A stretch of DNA of 64,000 bases from an uncultured Croceitalea sp. (GCA_947499565.1 CANMOV010000001.1:806001-870000); one strand, 5' to 3'; shown: positions 16,494 through 27,020, numbered from the stretch's first letter. Notes: a model not told the origin generated them from the letters alone. Numbers and translations: made by a program.

Positions 16494-19301
16494 TTAAAAT
16501 TTAAAATTATACGTAATTGAAGGAATTGGAATTGCAAAAATTGAACTCTGTAATGCCTTCACTTCTCCATTATCCGTTACAAAAAATACTGAATAGGGGT
16601 TGTTTCTTCCCAGCACATTATAAACAGAAAATGTCCAAAAACTATGCGCTAGTTTATTCTTTTTATGATTCCCTTCCATATTAAAACCTAAATCCAATCG
16701 GTAATAATCTGGAATTCTAAATTCATTGCGATTACTAAAAGCGACGAAATCCGCATTGTTAAACCTAAATGTCCCTATTGGATAGGTAACCGGTCTGCCA
16801 GTCTGGTATACAAAATTTCCTGAAAAACTAAAACGCCTTGTTAACTTGTAATTTACGATTAAACTTACATCATGTGGTTTGTCAAAATTAGAAGGGAAAA
16901 ACTCTCCATTATTAATTCGTTCTTCGTTAAACTCGCTATCAAAGCGATATAATGATCTAGAATAGGTATAGCCCAACCATCCATTAAAATCTCCCCTATT
17001 TTTCTTAATTAAAAATTCAACTCCATATGCTTTACCATCACCTTGCAATATTTCTGTTTCAACATTTTCATTTAAAAACAGGTCTGCTCCAGTTTTAAAA
17101 TCCAAGACATTCTCCATTCTACGATAATATCCTTCTAGACTTATCTCGTATTCATTTTCATTTAAGTTTTTATAAATACCCAAAGAAGCTTGATATCCTT
17201 TCTGGGCTTCAATATTTAAATCACTTAATTTCCAGGTATCTATAGGAGAAACAGTGGTATTATTAGACAACGTATGTAAAAATTGGTAGGAATTGTTTAC
17301 ACTTGCTTTAATTGATAAATCTGGAGTCAATAAATAGCGCGCAGATAGTCTTAATTCCGGACCTCCATAAGTTTCAATAAACTCTCCATTACCGTAGCTA
17401 ATAGTATCTCTTACGGTTGACTCATTTCTTGGTTGGTTATCATTATAAGTCCGTTGTGTAGCTTCACCCAGCGCTGCAAAAAATGCATAACGTAACCCAA
17501 GATTAACTAAAAATTTATCATTTATTTTTAGTTCATCACCTATAAAAACAGCACCTTCTAGAGCTTTTTCTTTTGAAATTCTTCTAGAAGCAATATCCGA
17601 ACTACTGCCGGAAGGTTCTATACTACCCGGGTTTACGGAATAATATTTAGACGAAAGCCCATAATTAAGTGTATGATTATCGTTCACTATCGTCTGCATT
17701 TTATATTTTAAAGCAGTCTCATTAATACCATAATCCAATTCAAAATCGTTATTCGATTCTCCATCAAAATCAATCCCAAAACGATAATCACTATTCCCGA
17801 TAAACAGAGCACTATTTGTCTTATCACTTACTTGCCGGTCCCATCTTAATGAAAAAAGACGATTGCTATAATTGTATAAAGAATCTGATGTTATACTAAA
17901 ATTATCTCTACTGTAATAACCAGACGCTCTAATCTCGTTCTTGTCGTTTATCTTATCATAATATTTTACTATACCATCAAAAAAGGAAGCTTCGCTATTA
18001 TTTAATGACTCCTCATCTAGAGACCTTAATATCCAATCTGCGTAGGCTCCTCTTGCGCCTATTATAAGTGAAGATTTATTTTTTTCTAATGGAACTTCTA
18101 ATGCCATATTACCTGTAACTGGTCCTATGGACCCTTCACCTGCTACCTTCTCTACATTTCCATTCTTAGTTCTAATGTCAAAAACAGAAGAAAGGCGTCC
18201 GCCATATTCAACTGGCATACTACCCTTATAAATAGCAACCCCTTTAGTTGTAAATGGATTTAATGCTTGAAAAATACCGAAGAAGTGCGTAGGATTGTAA
18301 ATAACTGCGTCATCAAGTAATACTAAGTTTTGATCAGTCTTTCCTCCACGCACATTTAAACCAGTAGCTCCTTCACCCGCTGAGGAAATCCCAGGCAAAG
18401 CTTTTGCTACTTGCAAAATATCTCGTTCGCCCAATACTAAGGGAATATTTTTGGATTCTTCAGAGTCAATTTGTTCACTACCAGTTATTGCATCTTCAAC
18501 ATTACTTGCAGCGTCCGCTTCCACCACAACCTCATCTAAACGTTCTAAACCTTCTTCTAAAACTAAATTTAATTCTCCGTCAGCGTACATAATCACCTCC
18601 CTCTTTGAGTCTTCTATACCCATTGCACTGGTTGCAATAGCATTATACCCAGCAGGCAGCTCAATGGAATAATTACCATTTGCATCCGTAGCTGTAATTA
18701 AATTTGTATTAACCACCCTTATTGCTAAATCTTGAATTGGTTCCCCTGTAGAAGTATTAATTGCTTTACCGGAAAGGATATAAGAACTCTTAGCGTTAGT
18801 AGCACTTGCCTTACCTATTCTAACAATCTGGAATAATTTTTCTTTTTGTCTAATATCATCATTAAAAAAAACGGGTTTAGGCGTTGTAAATCCTTTTTCT
18901 GTATTAACAATAATAGATGAGTCTGCTTTTCTTCCAAAAAACCCTCTTGGAAGTTCATCATAAATAACTGTATTCTCTACAAGAAAAACTCTTTTATCTT
19001 TTTTTAAAATATAATAGTTCAGTTGGGTTTTGGAAAAAAGTCTATCCAGAGCGCTTTCTAAATTCTCATTATTAAAAGATATTGTTACACTATCTTTTTG
19101 AACCCAATCCTTAATAAAAAAGAAGCTATAATCGCTTTTCGATTCTATATCAGTAATAATATTATATAAAAGTGCATTATCGTATGTGCCAGATATAAGA
19201 TTATCCTCTTGAGCATTACCATACCAAAATACTATGACGAAAAAAAAGATAAAGGCGCCACGCCTTTGCGTAAAAGCAGAATATCTAGGCATGTAGTCCA
19301 T
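16494..19301 (-). CDS. TonB-dependent receptor with STN domain
   Basis: An outer-membrane transporter of about 935 residues. After a signal peptide (FIFFFVIVFWYGNAQ) comes an STN (secretin/TonB N-terminal) domain (about 50-120), a carboxypeptidase-regulatory-like domain (GKAINTSTGEPIQDLAIRVV), a plug (GATGLNVRGGKTDQNLVLLD) and a 22-strand-type barrel ending in YNFKF. STN domains usually contact an anti-sigma factor, but no FecI/FecR pair is in the window. ATGs at 19301 and 19292 are both possible; a TTG at 19325 is less likely. It leads an operon with two DUF4249 lipoproteins and a plug-like protein. Substrate unknown. Confidence 0.9.
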   Translation of the reverse strand: MDYMPRYSAFTQRRGAFIFFFVIVFWYGNAQEDNLISGTYDNALLYNIITDIESKSDYSFFFIKDWVQKDSVTISFNNENLESALDRLFSKTQLNYYILKKDKRVFLVENTVIYDELPRGFFGRKADSSIIVNTEKGFTTPKPVFFNDDIRQKEKLFQIVRIGKASATNAKSSYILSGKAINTSTGEPIQDLAIRVVNTNLITATDANGNYSIELPAGYNAIATSAMGIEDSKREVIMYADGELNLVLEEGLERLDEVVVEADAASNVEDAITGSEQIDSEESKNIPLVLGERDILQVAKALPGISSAGEGATGLNVRGGKTDQNLVLLDDAVIYNPTHFFGIFQALNPFTTKGVAIYKGSMPVEYGGRLSSVFDIRTKNGNVEKVAGEGSIGPVTGNMALEVPLEKNKSSLIIGARGAYADWILRSLDEESLNNSEASFFDGIVKYYDKINDKNEIRASGYYSRDNFSITSDSLYNYSNRLFSLRWDRQVSDKTNSALFIGNSDYRFGIDFDGESNNDFELDYGINETALKYKMQTIVNDNHTLNYGLSSKYYSVNPGSIEPSGSSSDIASRRISKEKALEGAVFIGDELKINDKFLVNLGLRYAFFAALGEATQRTYNDNQPRNESTVRDTISYGNGEFIETYGGPELRLSARYLLTPDLSIKASVNNSYQFLHTLSNNTTVSPIDTWKLSDLNIEAQKGYQASLGIYKNLNENEYEISLEGYYRRMENVLDFKTGADLFLNENVETEILQGDGKAYGVEFLIKKNRGDFNGWLGYTYSRSLYRFDSEFNEERINNGEFFPSNFDKPHDVSLIVNYKLTRRFSFSGNFVYQTGRPVTYPIGTFRFNNADFVAFSNRNEFRIPDYYRLDLGFNMEGNHKKNKLAHSFWTFSVYNVLGRNNPYSVFFVTDNGEVKALQSSIFAIPIPSITYNFKF

Positions 19302-19360
19302 TGAATTAGCATAAGTAAGATACAAAAGAAAGTGAATCCTTAAAAGAAAACAGATTGTAA

Positions 19361-21757
19361 TTATTGATTTGGCACAAAATTCAATTGCGAATTTGTGTTC
19401 TCCATAATTTCTTGCTTATTCATCATCATTTTTCTGAATTCTCCTCTTACAAACATTTCGGCTTGATCCTTATAATATTTACTAAATGGATTTCCAGATT
19501 GTCCGGTTGGCAAAATACTAATACTGTTCTCTATATCTGAAAAATCTATAATACGCCGTGTTGATGGTCCTGAACTTACCTTATAAAATCCTGTACTATC
19601 ATATGGAAAACTCATATTATTAATAACTTCTCGTGTTCCGTGAACAGGAAATGGACCTACATTAAAATACTTTCTTAACGCTGCAACCTGTCCTATGGGG
19701 TGACCATGCTCAATTGTATGAACTTTGTCCCATGTCCAATTTGATGGGTCAGGTCCAAAATCTCTAACCAAAGAGGTCCAAGCGTCTGCAAACGATTTTA
19801 AAGCAATATCTCCACGAGTTTCTACCTTATCTTTTGTATGGACATTATCCCACCAAAGTCCAATCTCTTTTGCCGTTCCCCAAGCTATATGCCGTTTTAA
19901 AAGATGGGTAGACAAAAACTGTTTAAACTGTTCTTTTCCCAATTCATCTTCAAAGGTGTTTTTGAGCACATAATATTCACATCTGTGGTATAGAGTGGCA
20001 CTCGTATTTTCTAAGGGATAATTTCCTTTCCAGTTTTTAAGCGCATCAAGTTGCACAAGCTGTTCCTCTGAAAGACTTGAAATATCTACTAACTTTATGA
20101 GCTCCGTAACTAGTTCTGGATTTACAGAAGAAGTAACATCCAAGGTCATATTACTTACAGACTCTTTATCCCAATCATCTTTCTCATCTAAAAGTGTAAC
20201 TATACGTTTTGCTCTATTTTCAGGCAGGTAATATCCTGGATATAACATTCCTCCAATAGAATCGGGTTGGTTATTAGCTGAATAAACATAATTCCATGGT
20301 GGATTTATTGCCTGAGGATTCTCGGTAAAATCTAAAAATCGGAGCGGTTCTTCTTTACCTGTAGTACCGTCAAGAATAAATTTAGTAGAAATACCATCCG
20401 GCATTTGATAGAGCTTTGCAGTAGCCCACCAAGCTACATTACCTTTAGCATCGCCATACATAACATTTAAACCTGGAGCATGTATTTTTGGTAAAGCGGC
20501 TTCAAACTCTTTAATATCTTCTGCGTGACTTATTCCGTACAAGGCATCCATCACTTCATTTGAAACTTGCGTATAAATCCATGACATAGCAACAGGTTGT
20601 TCGCCCTTTATTTGATTAGAAATTTTATTTAAGACAGGGCCGTGTCTTGTTTTCTTATAATCAAATTCAATATCTTTTTCATCTTTTACTTTAATAGTTT
20701 TTGAAACATATTGATACGATTCCCATCCAGATTCTGTTTTGTATTGCGTACTATCAGACGGGTTTGTTTCTTCAAAATAAAAATCGATATCGTCATTTTC
20801 AAACATCGTTAAACCATATGCTAAATTTCTATCATGACCTAAAAGTGGGAACGGAATTCCTGCCATATGATATCCATATTTCTCATAGTTTGGAGTGTTC
20901 ACATGAGCCTCGTACCATACTGATGGCTGCGCAAAACCAATATGAGGATCGTTGGCTAAAATTACCTTTCCGTTTTTGGTTTTCTCTGGAGCTAACACCC
21001 AACTATTACTCCCAATAAATTGTGGTATCGGTAATTTTTCCATCGCTTTTGTAACGTTAGCAGTAATATTAATTGGGATACTATCCGTTGTCTTATCGGT
21101 ATGGTTTTTTATCCAAACAGTGCTGCTATCGGAATCAACTGCTAACTCCTTAATATATGCATTACCCAGTTGGTTTCTTATGTTAGTTAATAATGGATCT
21201 GTTTTATGCGCCATGGCAAAACTAAATGCCATATAACCTACGGCGTCATAAATATCCACCAATGAAAAAGGGGTTTTATCTAAACCAGTTAAATAAAATT
21301 CAATAGGTGTTGGTCCATCTTCAATAAAGGCATTAACTCCATCCAAATAGGCTTGTGAGAGCTTAACCATTTCAGTTTCTTTAGCTATCTCAGAAACAGT
21401 TTTTTTGCTTTGCTCATCAATACCAAGGGAGAGAAAAAATTTATCGGTTGCCACCAAATCTTTTCCAAAAACCTCAGACAAGCCACCTTTGGCCACTCTG
21501 CGGAGTAATTCCATTTGCCAAAGCCTGTCTTGTGCATGCACATAGCCTAATGTTCTAAAAGCATCTTCTTCGTTTTCAGCATATATATGGGGGATTCCAT
21601 AGGTGTCATAATAGACATTCGATTCCGCTGAAAGTGATTTTAATTCTTTTGTGCCTTCGTAATCTGGCTTTAGAGAATTAATAAAGAAGAGGGATGCAAT
21701 ACCAAATACTACCAATAAAATTAGCAGCACTAGAAGTACTTTCTTTATTATTTTCAT
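19361..21757 (-). CDS. Penicillin acylase family protein (N-terminal nucleophile hydrolase)
   Basis: A 798-residue exported enzyme with an uncleaved-looking N-terminal hydrophobic segment (residues 5-27). The alpha-chain part has YDTYGIPHIYAENEEDAFRT and GYVHAQDRLWQME. The self-cleavage site and catalytic serine is S250 in FIGSNSWVLAPEKT, followed by LANDPHIG. Such enzymes cleave amide bonds of acylated substrates such as beta-lactams, acyl-homoserine lactones or cyclic lipopeptides; the natural substrate is not predictable. It lies 59 bp downstream of the DsbD-like gene and ends 59 bp before the TonB receptor, so it may have its own promoter. Confidence 0.92.
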   Translation of the reverse strand: MKIIKKVLLVLLILLVVFGIASLFFINSLKPDYEGTKELKSLSAESNVYYDTYGIPHIYAENEEDAFRTLGYVHAQDRLWQMELLRRVAKGGLSEVFGKDLVATDKFFLSLGIDEQSKKTVSEIAKETEMVKLSQAYLDGVNAFIEDGPTPIEFYLTGLDKTPFSLVDIYDAVGYMAFSFAMAHKTDPLLTNIRNQLGNAYIKELAVDSDSSTVWIKNHTDKTTDSIPINITANVTKAMEKLPIPQFIGSNSWVLAPEKTKNGKVILANDPHIGFAQPSVWYEAHVNTPNYEKYGYHMAGIPFPLLGHDRNLAYGLTMFENDDIDFYFEETNPSDSTQYKTESGWESYQYVSKTIKVKDEKDIEFDYKKTRHGPVLNKISNQIKGEQPVAMSWIYTQVSNEVMDALYGISHAEDIKEFEAALPKIHAPGLNVMYGDAKGNVAWWATAKLYQMPDGISTKFILDGTTGKEEPLRFLDFTENPQAINPPWNYVYSANNQPDSIGGMLYPGYYLPENRAKRIVTLLDEKDDWDKESVSNMTLDVTSSVNPELVTELIKLVDISSLSEEQLVQLDALKNWKGNYPLENTSATLYHRCEYYVLKNTFEDELGKEQFKQFLSTHLLKRHIAWGTAKEIGLWWDNVHTKDKVETRGDIALKSFADAWTSLVRDFGPDPSNWTWDKVHTIEHGHPIGQVAALRKYFNVGPFPVHGTREVINNMSFPYDSTGFYKVSSGPSTRRIIDFSDIENSISILPTGQSGNPFSKYYKDQAEMFVRGEFRKMMMNKQEIMENTNSQLNFVPNQ

Positions 21758-21816
21758 TAAAATTTTGAGTTGGTTGAGCTTTAAAGTTAAGTCATATTCT
21801 TTAAAACTACCTAATA

Positions 21817-23799
21817 TTACTCCATGGAAAGTAAATGAAGTTCTTTACCGGATTTTAACCAAGCTTCATAGGCTTCAATATCAGTATATTGAATGGCTGA
21901 GTTTAAAACTTCCAAATCATGAGAAAGTAAAACATAATATGGCTGTGAAGCTGCATTAAAATTGATTGTTTGAAAAGTACCCCACTTCTCCCCTACAGTT
22001 TCAATTGTTTTTATTCTACCAGATTCATATTGGAAATCGAACTGCTGTTCAACTGCAAGTTCCTTTCTATCATCTACATAGAGCGAGATTAACACATAAT
22101 CATCCTTGAGTAATGCATAAATTTTAGAGTCACTCCAAACATTTTCCTCCATTTTACGGCAATTTACACATGCCCAACCAGTAAAATCCAGCAATATGGG
22201 TTTATTAGTAGCTTTTGCAAATGCCAAACCTTCATCAAAATCTTTAAAACAATCTAAGCCTAAAGGACAGTCCGATTCTTTTTCTACAATACTATAAAAA
22301 TCTGGTGGGGGAAACCCGCTTAATAATTTTAGATGAACAACATTGGATAATCCCAATATTAGATAAACCGCAAAAGCAGCACTTACTAATCCGGTTACTT
22401 TTCTTCCAAATTGTAATTTTTGCTTTGGCCCATCATGCGGAAAACGGAAAATTCCAAAAAGATATAGTGCAAGTAAAATAAATAGTACTATCCAAATACC
22501 TAGAAAGATTTCTCTTTTAAAGATACCCCAATTGCCTACTAAATCTGCATTGGATAAAAATTTAAATGCCAGTGCTAATTCTAAGAAACCAAGAACAACC
22601 TTTACTGTTGTCATCCATCCGCCAGATTTAGGTAAGGAATTTAACCATGCAGGGAATAGCGCAAAGAGCGCAAATGGTAAAGCCAAAGCCAGTCCAAAAC
22701 CTGTCATCCCAAAAGAAAGATTTGTTGCAACGCTACCCTGTGCTAATGCAGTACTTCCTAAAAGACCTCCTAAAATAGGTCCTGTGCATGAGAAGGATAC
22801 AATAGCCAATGTTAATGCCATAAAGAAAATTCCAAAAACACCTCCCACTTTAGCCGAAGCTGTATCCATTTTATTTGCCCAGGAACTAGGTAATGTTAAC
22901 TCATAGTAACCAAAGAATGAAAAGGCAAAAAACACAAAAATCGCAAAGAAAAATATGTTCAACCATATGTTAGTAGCAATTGTGTTTAATATCTGAGAAT
23001 CTACCGAATCGAATACATGAAATGGAAGGCTCAACAAAAAGTATATTAAGACAATAAAGAAACCATATAAAATAGCATTGGTGATGCCTTTAGACTTGTT
23101 TTTAGATTGCTTTGTAAAATAGGATACAGTTAGCGGTATTAATGGAAAAACGCAAGGTGTAAGCAATGCAATTAAGCCCCCTAAAAACCCTAATCCAAAA
23201 ATCATCCACAAACTAGATTCATTGGAAGTTTTTGAGTCACTTCCTTGGTTAAGCAGTTCTTTATTTTTTAAGTCCAATTTTAAGGCATTGGTCATTGCCA
23301 GACTTCGTTCATCAACACTTTTGTTTTCAGCAATAAATGAGCTGCCATCTAATGAAATTTCAAAAACCTCTTGTTGCAGAAGGCATACTGTTTTACAAAT
23401 CTGATAGTTAAGTGTAATAGAGATTTGTTTTAAATCTGGTTTTAAAAGGCGTATTTTTTGCTTGAAAATTGCTTTCTCTTTAAAGAATGTCTCTTCAACA
23501 TCAAAAACTTCTGTATACTTTTTATAGGTCTTCCCTTCTATTGTTTTTCCTAAAAGTTCATAATCAATCCCAGCACCTTCAAAATCAAATTCACTTGGCA
23601 TAGATCCCCCTTCTGCTGTGTAAAGTGAGTATATATACCATTCTTTAAAGATGTCTGCTGAAAATACAAGTTCGTATTCCGTCTCTGATATTTTATTCAC
23701 TTGGTGATTCCAAACAGCTGGAGTATCGTCAGATTGTCCAAATGCAAATCTTGAAAGAAATAAAACTATTAAAACGCTAAAAACTCTTATTTGTGCCAT
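21817..23799 (-). CDS. DsbD-like thiol:disulfide reductase (thioredoxin fusion)
   Basis: A 660-residue inner-membrane protein. Signal peptide 1-21; a DsbD-alpha-like periplasmic domain containing ICKTVCLLQQE; an eight-helix CcdA-like region with LTPCVFPLIPLTV and FSCTGPILGG, whose cysteines carry electrons across the membrane; and a C-terminal thioredoxin domain with GWACVNCRKMEENVW (C544 and C547). It moves reducing power from cytoplasmic thioredoxin to periplasmic disulfide proteins or cytochrome c maturation. Its start overlaps the tilS end by 13 bp, indicating co-transcription. Confidence 0.92.
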   Translation of the reverse strand: MAQIRVFSVLIVLFLSRFAFGQSDDTPAVWNHQVNKISETEYELVFSADIFKEWYIYSLYTAEGGSMPSEFDFEGAGIDYELLGKTIEGKTYKKYTEVFDVEETFFKEKAIFKQKIRLLKPDLKQISITLNYQICKTVCLLQQEVFEISLDGSSFIAENKSVDERSLAMTNALKLDLKNKELLNQGSDSKTSNESSLWMIFGLGFLGGLIALLTPCVFPLIPLTVSYFTKQSKNKSKGITNAILYGFFIVLIYFLLSLPFHVFDSVDSQILNTIATNIWLNIFFFAIFVFFAFSFFGYYELTLPSSWANKMDTASAKVGGVFGIFFMALTLAIVSFSCTGPILGGLLGSTALAQGSVATNLSFGMTGFGLALALPFALFALFPAWLNSLPKSGGWMTTVKVVLGFLELALAFKFLSNADLVGNWGIFKREIFLGIWIVLFILLALYLFGIFRFPHDGPKQKLQFGRKVTGLVSAAFAVYLILGLSNVVHLKLLSGFPPPDFYSIVEKESDCPLGLDCFKDFDEGLAFAKATNKPILLDFTGWACVNCRKMEENVWSDSKIYALLKDDYVLISLYVDDRKELAVEQQFDFQYESGRIKTIETVGEKWGTFQTINFNAASQPYYVLLSHDLEVLNSAIQYTDIEAYEAWLKSGKELHLLSME

Positions 23800-25094
23800 A
23801 CAATCTTTACTATCTGTTTTGTTGCTGGGGTAATTTTAAATCTTTCATCCGCCCTTCTTCCTATTACCCATACAATTTCGCTACCCGAACAAAGCAACCA
23901 TTGTTCTTCTTTACCTATAATAGCTACTTTTTCATCTTTAAAGTATTTGGACAATTTTTTTTTGCCTTTCATACCTAACGGATAAAAATAGTCGCCATTA
24001 TGCCATTTTCTTAACATTAACGGAAAATTTAACTTTTCAATATCAATATAAAGTATGTTCTCATGAGTTTCTGAAACTTTTACAACTTTTTCAATACTTA
24101 ATTTTAGGGGCTTATTTATTGCTGTACAATCGCTCTTTATATAAAATTCAGATTGAATTTCTTCAGAAATTGGAGCTAACAAAAGCCTTTCTCTATCTTT
24201 TAATAATCTATGCGTAGTGGAGCGTACTTCTTTGCCACTTTCTGCATTCAATAAATTTAGAATATCCTCCCACGCTGTAAACTCATATTCCTGAAACAAC
24301 AAATACAAGTATGAACTTAAAGGGTCTAGCCTTTGTAAAGCCTTTATGGAAATTATGACAGTATTGCCCTCATAAACAAACAAAGTTTTTTGCAATTCTT
24401 TCTTTGTACGCTCTAGAATTAATGATGATTCCCGAAGTCTTTGTTGTGTATTCAAAAAATTGCTGAGGAAATTTCCGTTCGTTTCTTTCAACTTGGGAAT
24501 TATGGCATGCCTAATCTGATTTCTAAGGTATTTGGTTTCAGTATTGCTACTATCCTCTCGCCAAGTTAGCTTATTGGACTCTGCATAAGCTAGAATAGCT
24601 GCTCTTGAGAAAGGTAATAAGGGTCTAACAATACTCCCATTCTTATAAGGAATGCCTGTTAAGCCTACAATACCTGTTCCACGAGATAAATTAATTAAAA
24701 AGGTTTCTAAGCTATCATCTGCATGATGTGCGGTTAACAAATATGAATACTCACCAGACTCCAATAGTTCTTGAAACCATTTATAACGCAAATCACGAGC
24801 TACCATTTGGATGGAGCCACCGAGTTGTTGCTTCTCCTTTTTAGTATCAAAGGTTTTGGTATATAAAACTACACCTAAGTCTTTAGAAAGTTGCTTAACA
24901 AATTGTTCATCTTCATCACCCTCTTTCTCTCTTAATCCAAAATTGCAATGTACTAGCGAAAAATCAAGGTCTGACTCCTTAGCAAGAATCGAAAGTACAG
25001 TACTATCCAACCCTCCGCTACAGGCAATAAGTAGTTTGGCTCCTCTTAAAAAAGGAAACTGTTTTTTAATATGTGATTGGAATGCAGCTAACAC
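23787..25094 (-). CDS. tilS: tRNA(Ile)-lysidine synthetase
   Basis: A 435-residue cytoplasmic enzyme that attaches lysine to C34 of tRNA-Ile(CAU), so that it reads AUA. The PP-loop SGGLDS is at residues 26-31 (LLIACSGGLDST), with LVHCNFGLREKEGDEDEQFV and LTAHHADDSLETFLINLSRGTG downstream and the C-terminal substrate-binding domain (MLRKWHNGDYFYPLGMKGKKK). The start is GTG. The gene overlaps the following dsbD-like gene by 13 bp. Confidence 0.95.
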   Translation of the reverse strand: MLAAFQSHIKKQFPFLRGAKLLIACSGGLDSTVLSILAKESDLDFSLVHCNFGLREKEGDEDEQFVKQLSKDLGVVLYTKTFDTKKEKQQLGGSIQMVARDLRYKWFQELLESGEYSYLLTAHHADDSLETFLINLSRGTGIVGLTGIPYKNGSIVRPLLPFSRAAILAYAESNKLTWREDSSNTETKYLRNQIRHAIIPKLKETNGNFLSNFLNTQQRLRESSLILERTKKELQKTLFVYEGNTVIISIKALQRLDPLSSYLYLLFQEYEFTAWEDILNLLNAESGKEVRSTTHRLLKDRERLLLAPISEEIQSEFYIKSDCTAINKPLKLSIEKVVKVSETHENILYIDIEKLNFPLMLRKWHNGDYFYPLGMKGKKKLSKYFKDEKVAIIGKEEQWLLCSGSEIVWVIGRRADERFKITPATKQIVKIVWHK

Positions 25095-25112
25095 AGGTCA
25101 AAATTAAGCATA

Positions 25113-26414
25113 TCAATTGCTTTCAAGAACTTTACGCATTGCTTTTGCCTTTAAAAGACATTCTTGGTATTCTTTTTCGGGGTCAGAATTAGCCGTAATT
25201 GCGCTACCAACTGAATAAGAAACATACTTTTGGGTTTTGTTATATAGAATACTTCGGATGATTACGTTAAAATCAAAATCTCCCGTTGGCGTAAAATACC
25301 CAACGGCTCCACTATAAAGACCTCTTTTTGTTTCTTCTAAGTCTTCAATTAGCTTCATTGCCGCTATTTTAGGTGCACCCGTCATGCTACCCATTGGGAA
25401 AGTTGCTTTTATAATATCAATTGAGTTTTCCTCTTTATCAACCAAAGCAGTAATCGTAGAAATCATTTGATGTACTTGCCTAAAAGAATATACTTCACAT
25501 AATTCTTCAACTGTTACCGTACCCTTTTTGGCAAATTTGGATAAATCGTTTCGGACTAAGTCCGTTATCATAATATTTTCCGCACGTTCTTTAGTATCTA
25601 ATTTTAGGTTCTTTTTTAAAGCCACATCTTCCTTAGCATCATCTGAACGTGCTGCTGTTCCTTTTATAGGCTGAGAAATAACTTTATTCCCTATTTTTTT
25701 CAAATATCGCTCAGGAGTTGCTGAAAGCAAGTAGTTAGCATCAAATTTTAAAAAAGTGGCAAAAGGCGGTTCTGATATTTCATTTAAATTAAAATAAGTA
25801 GAAACTGGTTCTATCTCGGTATCTTCCGCATAAAACTCCTGACAAAAATTTGCCTCATAAATATCACCTCTATGAATATGTTTTAAAAATAAGTTAGCTT
25901 TATTATGGTATGCATCCTTATGTATACGAAGTCTAATTTTAATATTTGTTTTAGGTGGTTTTAAATGTACTTCTGTAGTTAATTCTAAAATGGCTTTAAA
26001 ATCTTCTTCCGCTTCATAAGAAATACCTTCTAAGTATAAAAATTGAGCTTTATTTCCATTTAGAATAATGATTTTTTTAGGTTGGAAAAAATAAAGTTCT
26101 GGAAAATGTAATCCATCGTAATTATTTGATTCTAAAGATTCTAACTCATTCTTTAAATCGTAAGAAAAGTACCCAAATAGCCAATCTTTCTTTTCTTCTT
26201 GAGCAAGTTTTAATTTTGCAAAAGAATTTGAGTTAGAGCTTAAGCTGTAATTTGAATCAACTGCCAATACTGCATCAAAAGTACCATAGGAGTCTTTATG
26301 AAAATTACTATCGAGAAAGACAGCTTCCTCATATTTTTTAGCCCAAATAAGAAGTCTTGTCCTAAACTCAGCGCTATTAGAAATTAAAAAAGTATGCGTT
26401 GTACGCAAATGCAT
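25113..26414 (-). CDS. pabB: Aminodeoxychorismate synthase component I
   Basis: A 433-residue chorismate-binding enzyme that aminates chorismate for p-aminobenzoate and folate synthesis. The active-site block ISQPIKGTAAR has the lysine that marks PabB rather than the alanine of TrpE; AENIMITDLVRNDLSKF, ATFPMGSMTGAPKIAAM and GLYSGAVGYFTPTGDFDFNV complete the family pattern. The N-terminal third is less conserved. It starts 5 bp after the FMN-reductase stop and ends 18 bp before tilS, as part of a minus-strand operon. An isochorismate or anthranilate role is unlikely given PIKGT. Confidence 0.92.
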   Translation of the reverse strand: MHLRTTHTFLISNSAEFRTRLLIWAKKYEEAVFLDSNFHKDSYGTFDAVLAVDSNYSLSSNSNSFAKLKLAQEEKKDWLFGYFSYDLKNELESLESNNYDGLHFPELYFFQPKKIIILNGNKAQFLYLEGISYEAEEDFKAILELTTEVHLKPPKTNIKIRLRIHKDAYHNKANLFLKHIHRGDIYEANFCQEFYAEDTEIEPVSTYFNLNEISEPPFATFLKFDANYLLSATPERYLKKIGNKVISQPIKGTAARSDDAKEDVALKKNLKLDTKERAENIMITDLVRNDLSKFAKKGTVTVEELCEVYSFRQVHQMISTITALVDKEENSIDIIKATFPMGSMTGAPKIAAMKLIEDLEETKRGLYSGAVGYFTPTGDFDFNVIIRSILYNKTQKYVSYSVGSAITANSDPEKEYQECLLKAKAMRKVLESN

Positions 26415-26419
26415 AGGAT

Positions 26420-26947
26420 TTAGAGTGAGGCCAAAAAAGCTTGAAGCGCAGTTTGATGTTTTTCCTTTAATTCAGAATTTATAATTCCATCATCAAAATT
26501 TTCTAAGAAACTAGGTAATGAATAGTCTGTGATAATTTCAGCGCCAAACCTAGGTAACATTTTACTTACTACTTCTAATGCATGTTTTGCCCCTCCTTTA
26601 CCTGGAGAAGTAGCCATTAAAAAAACCTTTGTTCCATCAAGGAAATTACGATTAATGCGCGATAACCAATCTAGAACATTCTTAAAGTATGCAGATGGGT
26701 TTCCATTATGTTCATTTACCGAAAGAATTAAACCTTGAGCATTATTAATATCTTTCATAAGCTCAACCAAAGAATTCGAATAGCCGTGTTCTGTCTCAAA
26801 ATCAGAACTATACATTGGAAAAGGGAAATTAGCCATGTTAATTAGTTGAACTTGATGATTATCTAATTCAGAAACGGTAAACTTTACCAATTTATAATTA
26901 ATAGATGTGGAAGAATTACTTCCTGCGAATGCCAAAATCTTAGCCAT
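26420..26947 (-). CDS. NADPH-dependent FMN reductase family protein
   Basis: A 175-residue flavodoxin-like oxidoreductase. AGSNSSTSINYKLV is the FMN-phosphate loop; NMANFPFPMYSSDFE and LILSVNEHNGNPSAYFKNVLDWLSR are the conserved active-site segments; ATSPGKGGAKHALEVV is the second flavin contact. Likely reduces quinones, azo compounds or flavin with NAD(P)H. It heads the minus-strand operon continuing into pabB and tilS. Confidence 0.9.
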   Translation of the reverse strand: MAKILAFAGSNSSTSINYKLVKFTVSELDNHQVQLINMANFPFPMYSSDFETEHGYSNSLVELMKDINNAQGLILSVNEHNGNPSAYFKNVLDWLSRINRNFLDGTKVFLMATSPGKGGAKHALEVVSKMLPRFGAEIITDYSLPSFLENFDDGIINSELKEKHQTALQAFLASL

Positions 26948-27012
26948 AGTTGCAATTTTTTATCTTCTTTGCTAAAATACCTTAAATACAATTCTTTTGG
27001 TCAAATTTTAGC

Positions 27013-27020
27013 TAATTTTG
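27013..27020 (+). promoter_or_regulatory. Candidate -7 promoter box
   Basis: TAATTTTG matches the Bacteroidota -7 consensus TAnnTTTG and lies 57 bp before the ATG of the membrane acetyltransferase. A TTTTGG lies upstream, but the spacing is short. Confidence 0.3.
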
